NCBI RefSeq assembly: GCF_000764655.1
Contig: NZ_JRGL01000011.1
Location: 1-64,000 of the forward strand
DNA length: 64,000 nt
Source: Aeromonas aquatica
GTDB lineage: Bacteria; Pseudomonadota; Gammaproteobacteria; Enterobacterales; Aeromonadaceae
Direction of reading: 5' to 3'
In this document: positions 45,767 to 54,107 of the stretch, in pieces
How positions within the stretch are numbered: the first letter of the stretch is position 1
How the letters are laid out: every line of letters begins with the position of its first letter
Made by a program: the position numbers and the translations under genes
The notes under the pieces: model-generated
Seen by the model: only the letters and a program-made list of their open reading frames with translations
Told to the model about the DNA's origin: nothing
The model's database searches: none

Positions 45767-45867
45767 GGGTTGCTCCTCGCACGTTGCCCCTCAGTGTGGG
45801 GGGGGATCACTATGCCGCAAAGCATCCGGGCAGAATACAAAAACCACATAAAAGACAGCGGGATAAT

Positions 45868-45892
45868 GAAAAAAGCCGATCCAGGGATCGGC
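45868..45892 (-). terminator. Terminator of the glycerate operon
   Basis: AAAAAAGCCGATCC AGG GATCGGC hairpin, T-run on the minus strand. A second stem GGCCGGCGC/GCGCCGGCC (45955-45975) lies between it and the garK stop. Confidence 0.8.
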
Positions 45893-45985
45893 AAGGTGCG
45901 TCAGAGCGTTTGCTGCCAGGCAGCCAACCACATCCGCTACACGGGACAGGAAGTGGCCGGCGCCATGCGCCGGCCAGAAGAGGGA

Positions 45986-47119
45986 TTAGTTGCGCAGCAT
46001 ATAGAGGGCGGCCACGTTGCGGGCCGTGAGCTGCAGGTTGGTGGTGGCGGTCGCCAGCGCCTCTGGCAGGGACATGGCGCGGTTGACCACGGCAAACACC
46101 GCGTCCAGGCCGTGCTCGTGCACCACGCCGTAATCGTCGGTGAGGCAGCCGGAGATGCCGATCACCGGCTTGCCGAACTGCTTGGCGCAGCGCGCCACCC
46201 CGATGGGGGTCTTGCCATGGATGGTCTGGCTGTCGATCCGCCCCTCACCGGTGATGACCAGATCCGCATCGGCCACCGCCTCGGCCAGCTTCAGCGCCTC
46301 GATGACGATCTGGATGCCGGGCTTGAGTTCGGCGCCCAGCAACCCCACCAGGGCGGCGCCCATGCCACCGGCGGCGCCCGCCCCCGGGATGGCCTTCACC
46401 TGTTTGCCGAGGGCCTGCTCGATGCAATCCGCGTAATGGGCCAGATTGGCGTCCAGCTGGGCCACCATCTCCGGGGTCGCCCCCTTCTGCGGGCCGAACA
46501 CGGCGGAGGCGCCTTTCGGGCCGCACAGCGGGTTGTCCACGTCACAGGCCACCTCGATGGTGAGGCCGGTCAGGCGAGGATCCAGCCCGCTCAGATCGAT
46601 GCGCGCCAACTCACTCAAGGCCCCGCCGCCCAGGGCGATGGGGCTGCCATCGGCCTTGAGCAGCTTGCCACCGAGCGCCTGGATCATGCCGGCACCGCCG
46701 TCATTGGTGGCGCTGCCACCGATGCCGAGGATGAGGTGGGTCACCCCCATCTCCAGCGCCGCCAGGATCAGCTCACCCGTGCCCCAGCTGGAGGTGAGCA
46801 GCGGGTTGCGCCGCTCCGGTGCCACCAGGTGCAGGCCGGAGGCCGCCGCCATCTCGATGATGGCCCGCTCGCCATCCCCCAGCAGGCCGACGAAGCCCTG
46901 CACCTTGTTGCCGAGCGGCGCCGTCACTTCGACCGGCAGGATGCGACCACCGGTGGCGTCGATCAGCGACTGTACCGTGCCCTCGCCGCCATCGGCCATG
47001 GGCAGCTTGATGTAGGTGGCGTCGGGCAATATCTGCTTGAAACCGGCCTCGATGGCATCGGCCACCGCCATGGCGCTCAGGCTCTCCTTGAATGAATCTG
47101 GTGCGATAACAATTTTCAT
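45986..47119 (-). CDS. garK: Glycerate kinase (GarK/GlxK family)
   Basis: A 377-residue type 1 glycerate kinase that phosphorylates D-glycerate, feeding glycolysis. [35 protein letters not shown] and [20 protein letters not shown] are diagnostic. [19 protein letters not shown] is the nucleotide-side motif. Nine bases after the GntP-family transporter gene, so co-transcribed. Confidence 0.95.
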   Translation of the reverse strand: MKIVIAPDSFKESLSAMAVADAIEAGFKQILPDATYIKLPMADGGEGTVQSLIDATGGRILPVEVTAPLGNKVQGFVGLLGDGERAIIEMAAASGLHLVAPERRNPLLTSSWGTGELILAALEMGVTHLILGIGGSATNDGGAGMIQALGGKLLKADGSPIALGGGALSELARIDLSGLDPRLTGLTIEVACDVDNPLCGPKGASAVFGPQKGATPEMVAQLDANLAHYADCIEQALGKQVKAIPGAGAAGGMGAALVGLLGAELKPGIQIVIEALKLAEAVADADLVITGEGRIDSQTIHGKTPIGVARCAKQFGKPVIGISGCLTDDYGVVHEHGLDAVFAVVNRAMSLPEALATATTNLQLTARNVAALYMLRN

Positions 47120-47128
47120 ATCAGTTCC

Positions 47129-48391
47129 TTAGGCGAGACCAAACACGCCAAACATCAGGGTGGAGACGGCTGCAATGGTCAGACCGACGGCAGTTTCGTA
47201 GGGGATGAGCTTCAGACGCTCGCTCACGCCCATGTGGACGCTGCCCCCGGTGGCATGGAAGAAGGAGCCGTGCGGCATGTGGTCAAACACGGTGGCACCG
47301 GCGTGGATCATGGCGGCGCCGGCCAGGCTGGTGATGCCGAGTTCGATCAGGGTGGAGCTGAACACGTTGGAGGCCACCACGGTACCGGCTGTGGTCGAGG
47401 CGGTCGCCAGCGACATCAGGGCACCGGAGATGGGGGCCAGCAGGTAGGAGGGCAGACCGGAGGCGGTCAGGCCGCTGATCAGCACATCCTTCAGACCGGA
47501 GTTGGCGATGATGCCCGCCAGGGTACCGGTACCCAGCAGCATGATGGCCACCGGCGCCATGCGGGCCAGACCGGATACCGCAAACTGGTTCACCTTGCTG
47601 AACTTGCCCATCATCAGGGCGCCGACCAGGCCGCCGAGCGGCAGGGCGATGAGCGGATCCACGACGATACCGGCCAGCGGGCGCAGGGCCAGCAGCAGGA
47701 TGGCGACCAGGGGCGCGCTGATGGCGGCCAGGAAGCCAGGCAGCTGGGCACCGTCAAAGCTCACTACCTCGTCGGCGGCGACCTTGCTGCCCTTGTTGTT
47801 GAGGCGCTTGGCCAGCCAGTAGGCCATCACCAGACCAAACAGGCCCGGGATGATGCCGGCCGCCATCACCGAGGTGAGCGGCAGGTGGAAGGCGTCGGAC
47901 GCGGCGATGGCGTTCGGGTTGGGGGACATGACGTTGCCCGCCTTGCCGCCACCTATCATGGCCAGCAGGATGGCGGCCTTGGAGAGGTCGGCACGGCGAG
48001 CGATGGCCAGGGCGATGGGGGCGACAGTGATGACGGCCACGTCCACGAACACGCCGACCGCGGTCAGGATCAGGGTGGCCAGCGCCAGCGCCAACAGGGC
48101 ACGGGTCTCGCCGAGCTTCTTGACGATGGTTTCGGCGATGGTGGTGGCGGCACCGGATTCGATCAGCACGCCGGCCAGCACGCCGGCCGCCAGGATCCGC
48201 ATCACGGCGGTGGTGATCCCCTGGGCGCCGCCGATCATCAGGGCGACGGTCTGGGTCAGGTCGGCTCCGCCGATCAGGCCACCGGCCAGGGCACCGACGA
48301 TCATGCCGTAAGCGGGCGGCACCTTCTTCAGGATGAGGAAGATGGCGATGGAGAGCGCAGCGAGAGCACCGAGCGCGGATACAGGGATCAT
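47129..48391 (-). CDS. GntP-family sugar-acid/glycerate permease
   Basis: A 420-residue transporter with about twelve hydrophobic segments. LKKVPPAYGMIVGALAGG, IGGGKAGNVMSPNPNAIA and GAAMIHAGATVFDHMPHGSF match the GntP/ion-transporter superfamily. With garK and cdaR next to it, glycerate or a diacid such as glucarate is the likely substrate, by context only. The ATG at 48391 has AAGGTG six bases upstream and is preferred to GTG at 48400. Two perfect palindromes precede it. Confidence 0.88.
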   Translation of the reverse strand: MIPVSALGALAALSIAIFLILKKVPPAYGMIVGALAGGLIGGADLTQTVALMIGGAQGITTAVMRILAAGVLAGVLIESGAATTIAETIVKKLGETRALLALALATLILTAVGVFVDVAVITVAPIALAIARRADLSKAAILLAMIGGGKAGNVMSPNPNAIAASDAFHLPLTSVMAAGIIPGLFGLVMAYWLAKRLNNKGSKVAADEVVSFDGAQLPGFLAAISAPLVAILLLALRPLAGIVVDPLIALPLGGLVGALMMGKFSKVNQFAVSGLARMAPVAIMLLGTGTLAGIIANSGLKDVLISGLTASGLPSYLLAPISGALMSLATASTTAGTVVASNVFSSTLIELGITSLAGAAMIHAGATVFDHMPHGSFFHATGGSVHMGVSERLKLIPYETAVGLTIAAVSTLMFGVFGLA

Positions 48392-48444
48392 GACGGGCAC
48401 CTTGAGTGGGAGTAAGTGGTGGCCATTATGGTGATCCCGGGTCG

Positions 48445-48474
48445 GAAAGCTTTGGCCGAAAAGCCAAAGCTTTC
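48445..48474. promoter_or_regulatory. Perfect 12-base inverted repeat upstream of the glycerate operon
   Basis: GAAAGCTTTGGC (48445-48456), six-base loop, GCCAAAGCTTTC (48463-48474), 54 bases before the transporter start and just beyond cdaR. No T-run follows on the minus strand, so an operator is more likely than a terminator for cdaR. Confidence 0.55.
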
Positions 48475-48492
48475 GTTTTCATATCGTCACTT

Positions 48493-48510
48493 TTTGTTCA
48501 TATGAACAAA
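48493..48510. promoter_or_regulatory. Perfect 18-base palindrome abutting the cdaR stop
   Basis: TTTGTTCATATGAACAAA, fully self-complementary, ending one base before the cdaR stop codon and about 100 bases upstream of the GntP-family gene. Candidate operator. Confidence 0.55.
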
Positions 48511-49626
48511 TCAACCGTCGAGATTGAGCCCGAGATAGAGCAGGAACTTGTCATCTAACTTGTTGAAATTTAACCCTGTTATCTGTTCTATCCGGGTCAG
48601 CCGGTAACGCAGGGTATTGGGATGAATGAACAAGGCATCGGCACAGGGATGCAGATCACAATCCTGCAAGAAATATTGGCGCAGCGTCTTTTGCAGCGTT
48701 CCCTTTGCATCCTCTTGCGCCAGCCTGAGCAGGGGGGCCCGCAGCTGATCCGCCTGCCAGGAGTCCGCCAGGCTGCCGAGCAGCACCGGCAGCCGGTAAT
48801 CCTCGAAGAAGTAGACCTGCTTGCGCGGCGCCTGGCGCATGCCACGGCGCAGGGTGTCGCGGGCGGTCTGATAGGAGCGGGCCAGGCCATCGATCCCGGA
48901 GAAGTAATCACCCACCCCGATGCGCACCTTGAAATGGGGAATGCGGGCCAGCAGCTGCTTGATGCGGCTGCGCTCCTGCGCCGATTGCCAGACGCCGTCG
49001 CTGAGCTGGGCCGGCTTGAGCACCACTATCTCGTCCAGGCCGTTGATGGCCACCAGGTTGTCCCGCTCCGGGTACTCCAGCAGATGCACCAGCTCCCGCA
49101 ACCGGGCGGGATCGGCCTCCTCCAGCGTCAGCACGGCCACCACCCGAGGCTGGGCCAGATCCAGCTCGAGGAAGCGGGCCGCCTGCTGCAGCTGATCGAC
49201 CCGCCCCTCGCCACGGATGAGCTGCAGCACCAGCTCCTCCTTGTGGCGCTTGTCCCACTGCAGTTGCTCGGTCAGCGCCGCCTGCTCGAGGATCAGCTCG
49301 GCGGTCATCCGCACCAGCTCGGCGTAAGCGCGCACTTCCTCCGGATCCCCCGAGATGCCGATGACCCCGAGCAGCTCCCCCTGATAGGCGATGGGCAGGT
49401 TGATGCCGGGTCGCACCCCCTTGAGCTGCTGGGCGGTGGCCTCGCTGATCTCCACCACCCGGTTCTCGGTCAGCGCCAGCACGGCCCCCTCGTGGCGCTG
49501 GTGCAGCCGCTCCGGATTGCCGGAGGCGATGATGAGGCCACGTTCATCCATCACGTTGACCGAGAATGAGAGGATCTTCATCGCCCGGCTGACGATCTGC
49601 CGGGCCAGGGTATCATTTAGCTGCAT
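48511..49626 (-). CDS. cdaR: Sugar diacid regulator CdaR
   Basis: A 371-residue regulator of the CdaR family. N-terminal diacid-recognition domain MQLNDTLARQIVSRAMKILS, NVMDERGLIIASGNPERLHQ and PGINLPIAYQGELLGVIGIS; GGDEF-like middle (VRIGVGDYFSGIDGLARSYQ); C-terminal PucR-type HTH ALFIHPNTLRYRLTRIEQIT. In E. coli it activates galactarate, glucarate and glycerate genes. It stands upstream of the GntP-type permease and garK. Its 5' end is duplicated upstream (49613-49753). Confidence 0.95.
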   Translation of the reverse strand: MQLNDTLARQIVSRAMKILSFSVNVMDERGLIIASGNPERLHQRHEGAVLALTENRVVEISEATAQQLKGVRPGINLPIAYQGELLGVIGISGDPEEVRAYAELVRMTAELILEQAALTEQLQWDKRHKEELVLQLIRGEGRVDQLQQAARFLELDLAQPRVVAVLTLEEADPARLRELVHLLEYPERDNLVAINGLDEIVVLKPAQLSDGVWQSAQERSRIKQLLARIPHFKVRIGVGDYFSGIDGLARSYQTARDTLRRGMRQAPRKQVYFFEDYRLPVLLGSLADSWQADQLRAPLLRLAQEDAKGTLQKTLRQYFLQDCDLHPCADALFIHPNTLRYRLTRIEQITGLNFNKLDDKFLLYLGLNLDG

Positions 49627-49753
49627 GGGCTCTCCTGATCTCGTCGGAGGCGATGATGGGGCCCTGCTCTCCCTCGTTCACATCGACCGGGAACCACAGG
49701 ATCTTTATCGCCAGACTGACAATCCGATGAGCGAGCGCGTCATTTAACTGCAT
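49613..49753 (-). pseudogene. Mini-ORF: diverged duplicate of the cdaR 5' end
   Basis: A 46-codon open frame starting MQLNDALAHRIVSLAIKIL behind GGAGATCCC. About 17 of the first 25 residues match the CdaR start, including a GPIIAS block matching GLIIAS. It runs past the cdaR start and stops 14 bases inside it in another frame. The period is 127 bases. It has its own Shine-Dalgarno, but no residual function is expected; it might affect cdaR translation by coupling. Confidence 0.75.
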
Positions 49754-49861
49754 GGGATCTCCGAACAAAAAACGAGGTAACGCTGCAAAGATGTCACATC
49801 ATCAAGACAAGCGCGGGGGGGATCGCTAGAATAGGCCACTTTACCTCAGGTGTGCCCCACC

Positions 49862-49900
49862 ATGGATCACGAATCGGCGCCAGACGCCACGCCGTGGTGA
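49862..49900 (+). pseudogene. Short echo of the yacL start
   Basis: ATG GAT CAC GAA at 49862 reads MDHESAPDATPW then stop, and resembles ATG GAC TAT GAA of yacL (MDYEFRRDPFGG) 69 bases downstream at nucleotide level. Just before yacL, CGCTATGGAC also occurs twice within 22 bases. Similarity is short, so chance is not excluded. Confidence 0.45.
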
Positions 49901-49930
49901 TGGCCCCACCCTTTCGCTATGGACCCCGCT

Positions 49931-50305
49931 ATGGACTATGAATTTCGCCGCGACCCGTTCGGTGGCTATCGCGCCCGGTTCTCCATGGGCCATGAAGCCA
50001 TCGGCCAATGGCTGATCGACGAGGTGGGCAAGGATGAGGAGAAACTCGATGAGCTGTTCACCATCATCGACCGGCTCTCCAGCCGCGCCCTGGTCGAATA
50101 CAGCCTGCCCGGCGGCGACTATTCGCTGTTGCTCACCCATGAAGAGGCGGAGGTGAAAGCCAACGTCCTCAATATCTCGCTGGACGAGGATCTCGACGAT
50201 CTCGCCTACTACGATGATGAGCAACTGGCCATGTGCGGGCTGGAAGATTTTGCCCAGGTGCTTGCCTCCTGGCGCGCCTTTATCCGCAACGAGGATATGG
50301 GCTGA
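49931..50305 (+). CDS. yacL: UPF0231 family protein YacL
   Basis: A 124-residue acidic protein matching E. coli YacL (120) in MDYEFRRD...RFSMGHEAIGQWLIDE and the end YYDDEQLAMCGLEDFAQVLA. Function is unknown in the family. The ATG at 49931 gives the E. coli-like start; an upstream in-frame ATG at 49919 adds MDPA and belongs to a small local repeat. Followed 51 bases later by an unknown acidic gene. Confidence 0.88.
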   Translation: MDYEFRRDPFGGYRARFSMGHEAIGQWLIDEVGKDEEKLDELFTIIDRLSSRALVEYSLPGGDYSLLLTHEEAEVKANVLNISLDEDLDDLAYYDDEQLAMCGLEDFAQVLASWRAFIRNEDMG

Positions 50306-50356
50306 ATAACCGTGATGATCGGGCAAACTGCCCGCCGCAAACCAACAGGATTGACT

Positions 50357-50650
50357 ATGTCTATTTACGATTTTGATGACGAACTGCCGGAAGACGAAGA
50401 ACAGGAATCCACCAAGAAAGCCGTCCCCCCCAAGAAGAAGGGCAAGCAGGTGATGAACACCCAGGTCAACCTGAGCCCGCGCGATGCCAGCCGTCTGAAC
50501 GGCATGCACGTGGAGGCCATCGCCACCCTGGACGACGTCAGTCTGCCGAAGAACGTCATCTTCAAGGCTGGCCTGATCGCCCTTGGCGAGCTGGAAGCCA
50601 CCAAGCGGGCCGATATCATCGCCCGCGTGATCGCCGAATCAGGTCGATAA
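50357..50650 (+). CDS. Unrecognised small protein with acidic N-terminus
   Basis: A 97-residue protein. The first 17 residues are strongly acidic (MSIYDFDDELPEDEEQE), then a lysine-rich stretch (KKAVPPKKKGKQ), then a predicted alpha/beta part with LSPRDASRLNGMHVEAI and LPKNVIFKAGLIALGELEA. I do not recognise the family. The N-terminal charge pattern suggests disorder. ATG at 50357 has CAGGA about eight bases upstream. The last 17 codons are repeated three times downstream. Confidence 0.75.
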   Translation: MSIYDFDDELPEDEEQESTKKAVPPKKKGKQVMNTQVNLSPRDASRLNGMHVEAIATLDDVSLPKNVIFKAGLIALGELEATKRADIIARVIAESGR

Positions 50651-50833
50651 GCCAGCGACCAAGCGTATCGATAGCATCATCGCCCGCGTGATCGCCGAAT
50701 CAGCTCGATAAGCCAGCGACCAAGCGTATCGATAGCATCATCGCCCGCGTGATCGCCGAATCAGGTCGATAAGCCAGCGACCAAGCGTATCGATAGCATC
50801 ATCGCCCGCGTGATCGCGGAATCTGGCCGATAA
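50651..50833 (+). repeat. Three 61-base tandem repeats derived from the 3' end of the preceding gene
   Basis: Units 50651-50711, 50712-50772 and 50773-50833 differ at only a few positions, mostly in the third. Each begins GCCAGCGACCAAGCG and ends with a TAA, and contains ATCATCGCCCGCGTGATCGC, which is the coding sequence for IIARVIA at the end of the gene just upstream. Read in the matching frame each unit encodes TKRIDSIIARVIAES and a stop. Not a CRISPR: there are no spacers. Confidence 0.92.
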
Positions 50834-50916
50834 GCATCTGCGTTGAGTCAGAAAATCAGTCTTTTATGCCGCCAGGATGCCAATGAATGGCACAAGGTCG
50901 CTACTGAGATAGCCAT

Positions 50917-50943
50917 AGCCGGAGCCTCTGCTCCGGCTTTTTT
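50917..50943 (+). terminator. Terminator after the 61-base repeats
   Basis: AGCCGGAGC CTCT GCTCCGGCT followed by T's. Confidence 0.9.
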
Positions 50944-51060
50944 GTATCCCGACACGCCCGCCTTGACCGGCAGTACAGGGATCCGACCCGTCTATTGACC
51001 CTTGTGTCACGGCATGGCGGCTCGTTAAGGTGCGTCCCCTCAAAGATGAAAGGAGACTCA

Positions 51061-51891
51061 ATGCTGCCACTATCTGATGCCCTGATCTGGGGAACCCTGG
51101 CGCTCGCCGTGCTGCTCTGCCTCGCTCGTCAGCAGAAGCCTGGTCTGCTCCTGCTCGGGGTGGCCCTGCTGGCCGCGCTCTGGTTTGAGCGACTCAGCCC
51201 CATCGCCCTGCTGGCCAGCCTCGCCGGCCTGTTGCTGGCCTGGCGAACCCCCAGGCTGTCCATGCCCTGGCGCGGGGTGTCACTCGGCCTGGTGCTGCTG
51301 TGGGCCATCGCCCTGACGCTGCATCTGGTGCCGGGTTTTGACAACCCCAGGGTGCTGGATCGGGTGCTGGCGGGCCCCGCCAGCGTGCCCTTCAGCCTCT
51401 ATCTCAACCTGGACAAGCCGCTGATCTTCTTCGGTCTGCTGCTGGCCTGGCCCGCCCTGCTCGGCCCGGGTGGGCCGATTCGCTGGCGACCGCTGGCCCT
51501 GCTCATCCTGCCACTGGCGGCCCTGTTGCTCCTCGCCTGGCAACTCGGCGCCCTCAAGCCGGAGCTGGGTCTGCCTCACTGGTGGTGGCTGTTTGCCCTC
51601 AACAACCTGCTGTTCACCTGCGTGGCGGAGGAGGCACTGTTTCGGGGCTTTATCCAGCAGGCCATCGCCAAGCGCCGTCAGATCTGGGTGGGCATCCTGA
51701 TCGCCAGCCTGCTGTTCGGGGCCGCGCACCTGGCCGGTGGCCCGCTGCTAATGCTGTTTGCCGCCCTGGCGGGAGCCTGCTACGGGCTGGCATTCCTGTG
51801 GAGCGGACGGCTGAGTGTCGCCATCCTGCTGCATTTCCTGTTCAACTTCGCTCACCTGGCCTTCTTCACCTACCCGCTGGCCAGCCGCTGA
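51061..51891 (+). CDS. CPBP-family intramembrane metalloprotease
   Basis: A 276-residue inner-membrane protein with eight or more hydrophobic segments. The CPBP/Abi motifs are in order near the C-terminus: AEEALFRGFIQQ (paired glutamates), LLFGAAHLAGG, and LLHFLFNFAH. These residues form the zinc/catalytic site in CAAX-like proteases. The N-terminal half (1-120) is a membrane region without a known motif. Start ATG 51061 follows AAAGGAGACTCA. Substrate unknown. Confidence 0.9.
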   Translation: MLPLSDALIWGTLALAVLLCLARQQKPGLLLLGVALLAALWFERLSPIALLASLAGLLLAWRTPRLSMPWRGVSLGLVLLWAIALTLHLVPGFDNPRVLDRVLAGPASVPFSLYLNLDKPLIFFGLLLAWPALLGPGGPIRWRPLALLILPLAALLLLAWQLGALKPELGLPHWWWLFALNNLLFTCVAEEALFRGFIQQAIAKRRQIWVGILIASLLFGAAHLAGGPLLMLFAALAGACYGLAFLWSGRLSVAILLHFLFNFAHLAFFTYPLASR

Positions 51892-51925
51892 GGCCACTGG
51901 CATCGCCTTTTGGGCGAACGACGGA

Positions 51926-51962
51926 CAAAAAAATGCCCCGAACACAGGTTCGGGGCATTTTT
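51926..51962. terminator. Bidirectional terminator between the protease and DUF4426 genes
   Basis: ATGCCCCGAAC ACA GGTTCGGGGCAT stem with seven A's before and T's after, between convergent genes. Confidence 0.9.
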
Positions 51963-51974
51963 CATCGACCCGGA

Positions 51975-52394
51975 TCAGTCGACGTAGAAGGTCTGCTGGA
52001 AGGTCAGGGTCTGCTGCTGCCCCTCCCCTATGATCTTCAGGGTGAACTGGTAGGTGTCCTCATTGCGATAGGGCAGCACCGCCAGATAGTAGATGGACTC
52101 CCCCTCCTTCACCTCCTGAAAACTCAGGGTGCGGATGGTACCGGTCAGGTTCTTGGCCTCGCCGCTGATGCCAACCGCCTGGGCTACCCCTTGCTTGTTC
52201 TGCACCGCGATATTGATGATGCCGTTATAACGGCTGCGCTCCAGACCGTAGGCCTTGGCCACCTCGGGGGTGAGGAAGCTGGAGTTGAAGGCGTTGTAAT
52301 GCACCTGCCAGGGGCCCAGCTCCTTCATCTGTTCGGCCCGCAATGGCAGCGTCATCAACAGTGCCAACAGGCAGCTAATCCAGGCTGTTTTCAT
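51975..52394 (-). CDS. DUF4426 exported protein
   Basis: A 139-residue protein with signal peptide MKTAWISCLLALLMTLPLRA. The mature part begins EQMKELGPWQVHYNAFNSSF, with RYNGIINIAVQN and TLTFQQTFYVD at the end, matching DUF4426, a beta-rich periplasmic family. It is usually found, as here, downstream of yggT/yggU. Function unknown. ATG 52394 follows AAGGATGACATC. Confidence 0.85.
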   Translation of the reverse strand: MKTAWISCLLALLMTLPLRAEQMKELGPWQVHYNAFNSSFLTPEVAKAYGLERSRYNGIINIAVQNKQGVAQAVGISGEAKNLTGTIRTLSFQEVKEGESIYYLAVLPYRNEDTYQFTLKIIGEGQQQTLTFQQTFYVD

Positions 52395-52398
52395 GATG

Positions 52399-52707
52399 TC
52401 ATCCTTCTCGTGTTCCGCTCTCCAGCAGGGCTTCAATCTCGGCGGGGATCTGCCTTGGCGCCTCTATGGTGACCGTCTTGTGCCGCCCAAGCTCCCCCCG
52501 CACGATGCGAACCTGCCCCTTGGCCACCTTGAATTGCTTGGCCAGGTACTTGATCAAATGGCCATTGGCCTGGCCATCCACCGGCGGTGCCGTGATGGCC
52601 ACTTTCAACTCGTCGCCATGCAATCCGACGATCTGATCCCGGCTCGCCTTGGGCTGGATCATCAGATGCAGCGTCAGCCCGTCCCCCTCTTGCAGGACGG
52701 CTGGCAT
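52399..52707 (-). CDS. yggU: DUF167 family protein YggU
   Basis: A 102-residue protein. [20 protein letters not shown] and [20 protein letters not shown] are nearly identical to E. coli YggU (96 residues). Role unknown. ATG 52707 overlaps the yggT stop (TGATG), so translation is coupled. Confidence 0.93.
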   Translation of the reverse strand: MPAVLQEGDGLTLHLMIQPKASRDQIVGLHGDELKVAITAPPVDGQANGHLIKYLAKQFKVAKGQVRIVRGELGRHKTVTIEAPRQIPAEIEALLESGTREG

Positions 52708-53258
52708 CAGATCATCCACCACAGCTGGCCGAACAGATCTCCTAACAGATAGTTTATGGCCTGCAGCGCGATAAAGGCGACCAGCACCGAAAGATCCAGC
52801 CCACCCAGGGCCGGCAGGATACGGCGGATCGGCGCAAGGAAGGGCTCGGTCAACTGATGCATCACGTATTCGATGGGGTTGCGGCCTTGGCTGACCCAGC
52901 TCAGGATGGCGCGGATCAACAGCACCCAGAAGATCATGGAGCCCGCTTTCTTCAGCACGGTGAGGAAGGCGAACAGGCTGAGGGTGAGCCAGTCGGTCAA
53001 CAGCACGTTCATGCTCTTGAGCAGCGCCAGCTTGGCGAAGGCGATGACCAGGGCCAGCAACACCGAGGCCATGTCCAGCCCGCCGAAGCCGGGAATGACG
53101 CGGCGCAGCGGGATCACCAGCGGATTGGTCAGCTTGACCACCATCTGGCTCATGGGATTGTAGAAATCGGCGCGGGCCCACTGCAGCCAGACGCGCAGCA
53201 ACACCACCATGAGGTAGATATCGAAAATCGTGTTAATCAGAAAGTAAGCGGTGTTCAT
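52707..53258 (-). CDS. yggT: YggT family inner-membrane protein
   Basis: A 183-residue protein with two copies of the YggT repeat, each with hydrophobic helices: [19 protein letters not shown]...[15 protein letters not shown] and [15 protein letters not shown]...[13 protein letters not shown]. In E. coli it is linked to osmotic and K+ tolerance. It lies 24 bases after proC and overlaps yggU. Confidence 0.93.
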   Translation of the reverse strand: MNTAYFLINTIFDIYLMVVLLRVWLQWARADFYNPMSQMVVKLTNPLVIPLRRVIPGFGGLDMASVLLALVIAFAKLALLKSMNVLLTDWLTLSLFAFLTVLKKAGSMIFWVLLIRAILSWVSQGRNPIEYVMHQLTEPFLAPIRRILPALGGLDLSVLVAFIALQAINYLLGDLFGQLWWMI

Positions 53259-53282
53259 CCGGGCTCCTGTTCAAAAAAAGGT

Positions 53283-54107
53283 TCAGAAAAGAGTTTCCAT
53301 TTCGGCGGCTCGGGTGACGGCCGCCTGCATGGCACGCGCGGTCAGCGGCATCAGCCCCTGCTCCTGGAAGGTCTTGACGGCCTCGGCCGTGGTGCCGCCC
53401 TTGCTGGTCACTTGCTCGCGCAGGGTCTGCAGGGAGAGCTGCGGGTTCTGCTCCACCATGGCGGCAGCCCCGAGCGCGGTCTGCTGCACCAGCAGGCGAG
53501 CCTGCTCCGGTGAGAAGCCCATGGCCTCGGCCTCTTCGGCGATCGCCTGCATGAACAGGAAGAAGTAGGCCGGCGCACTGCCCGCCGCCGCGATGACGCC
53601 GTTGATGCCTGACTCCTGCGAGGTCCAGAGGGTCTTGCCCACAGACTGCATCATCTGCTCGGCAAAATCGCGATCCTCCTGCCCTATGGCAGGCGGCGCA
53701 TACAGGCCCGTCATCCCCAATCCCAGCAGGGAAGGGGTGTTCGGCATGGTACGAATGATGCGCCCATGACCCCCTGCCATCTCCTGCAACCGCTCGACCT
53801 TGATGCCGGCGGCGATGGAGATGAGCAGCCTGCCTTCCAGCGAGCCCAGCTCGGCGACCAGGGAGCTAAGCATGCCCGCCATCAGCTGTGGCTTGACCGC
53901 CAGCACTATGACATCGCTCGCCCGGGCCGCCTCGGCGTTATCCTGAGTGACGCGGATACCAAACTGGCTGGCCAGTGCGTCGAGTTTGGGACGGCTCGGG
54001 TTGGCGGCCAGGATCCGATCCGCCGGATAGCCCGCCTGCACCAGGCCGGCAATGATACTGCGGCTCATGTTGCCCGCCCCGATAAAGGCGAGGATCTTAT
54101 GCTGCAT
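53283..54107 (-). CDS. proC: Pyrroline-5-carboxylate reductase
   Basis: A 274-residue NADPH enzyme for the last step of proline synthesis. Rossmann start HKILAFIGAGNMSRSIIAGL; VILAVKPQLM; RTMPNTPSLLGLGMTGLY; and the C-terminal signature GSAPAYFFLFMQA and LREQVTSKGGTTAEAV. Standard length. Its 5' end and leader are duplicated upstream (54097-54183). Confidence 0.97.
   Translation of the reverse strand: MQHKILAFIGAGNMSRSIIAGLVQAGYPADRILAANPSRPKLDALASQFGIRVTQDNAEAARASDVIVLAVKPQLMAGMLSSLVAELGSLEGRLLISIAAGIKVERLQEMAGGHGRIIRTMPNTPSLLGLGMTGLYAPPAIGQEDRDFAEQMMQSVGKTLWTSQESGINGVIAAAGSAPAYFFLFMQAIAEEAEAMGFSPEQARLLVQQTALGAAAMVEQNPQLSLQTLREQVTSKGGTTAEAVKTFQEQGLMPLTARAMQAAVTRAAEMETLF

Noticed and set aside
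45156-45782. A 208-codon frame overlapping the NnrU-like gene
   Set aside because: It lacks membrane character and family motifs; the overlapping 45203-45766 frame has a clear NnrU pattern.
50651-50833. CRISPR array
   Set aside because: The 61-base units are directly adjacent without spacers and derive from the upstream gene.
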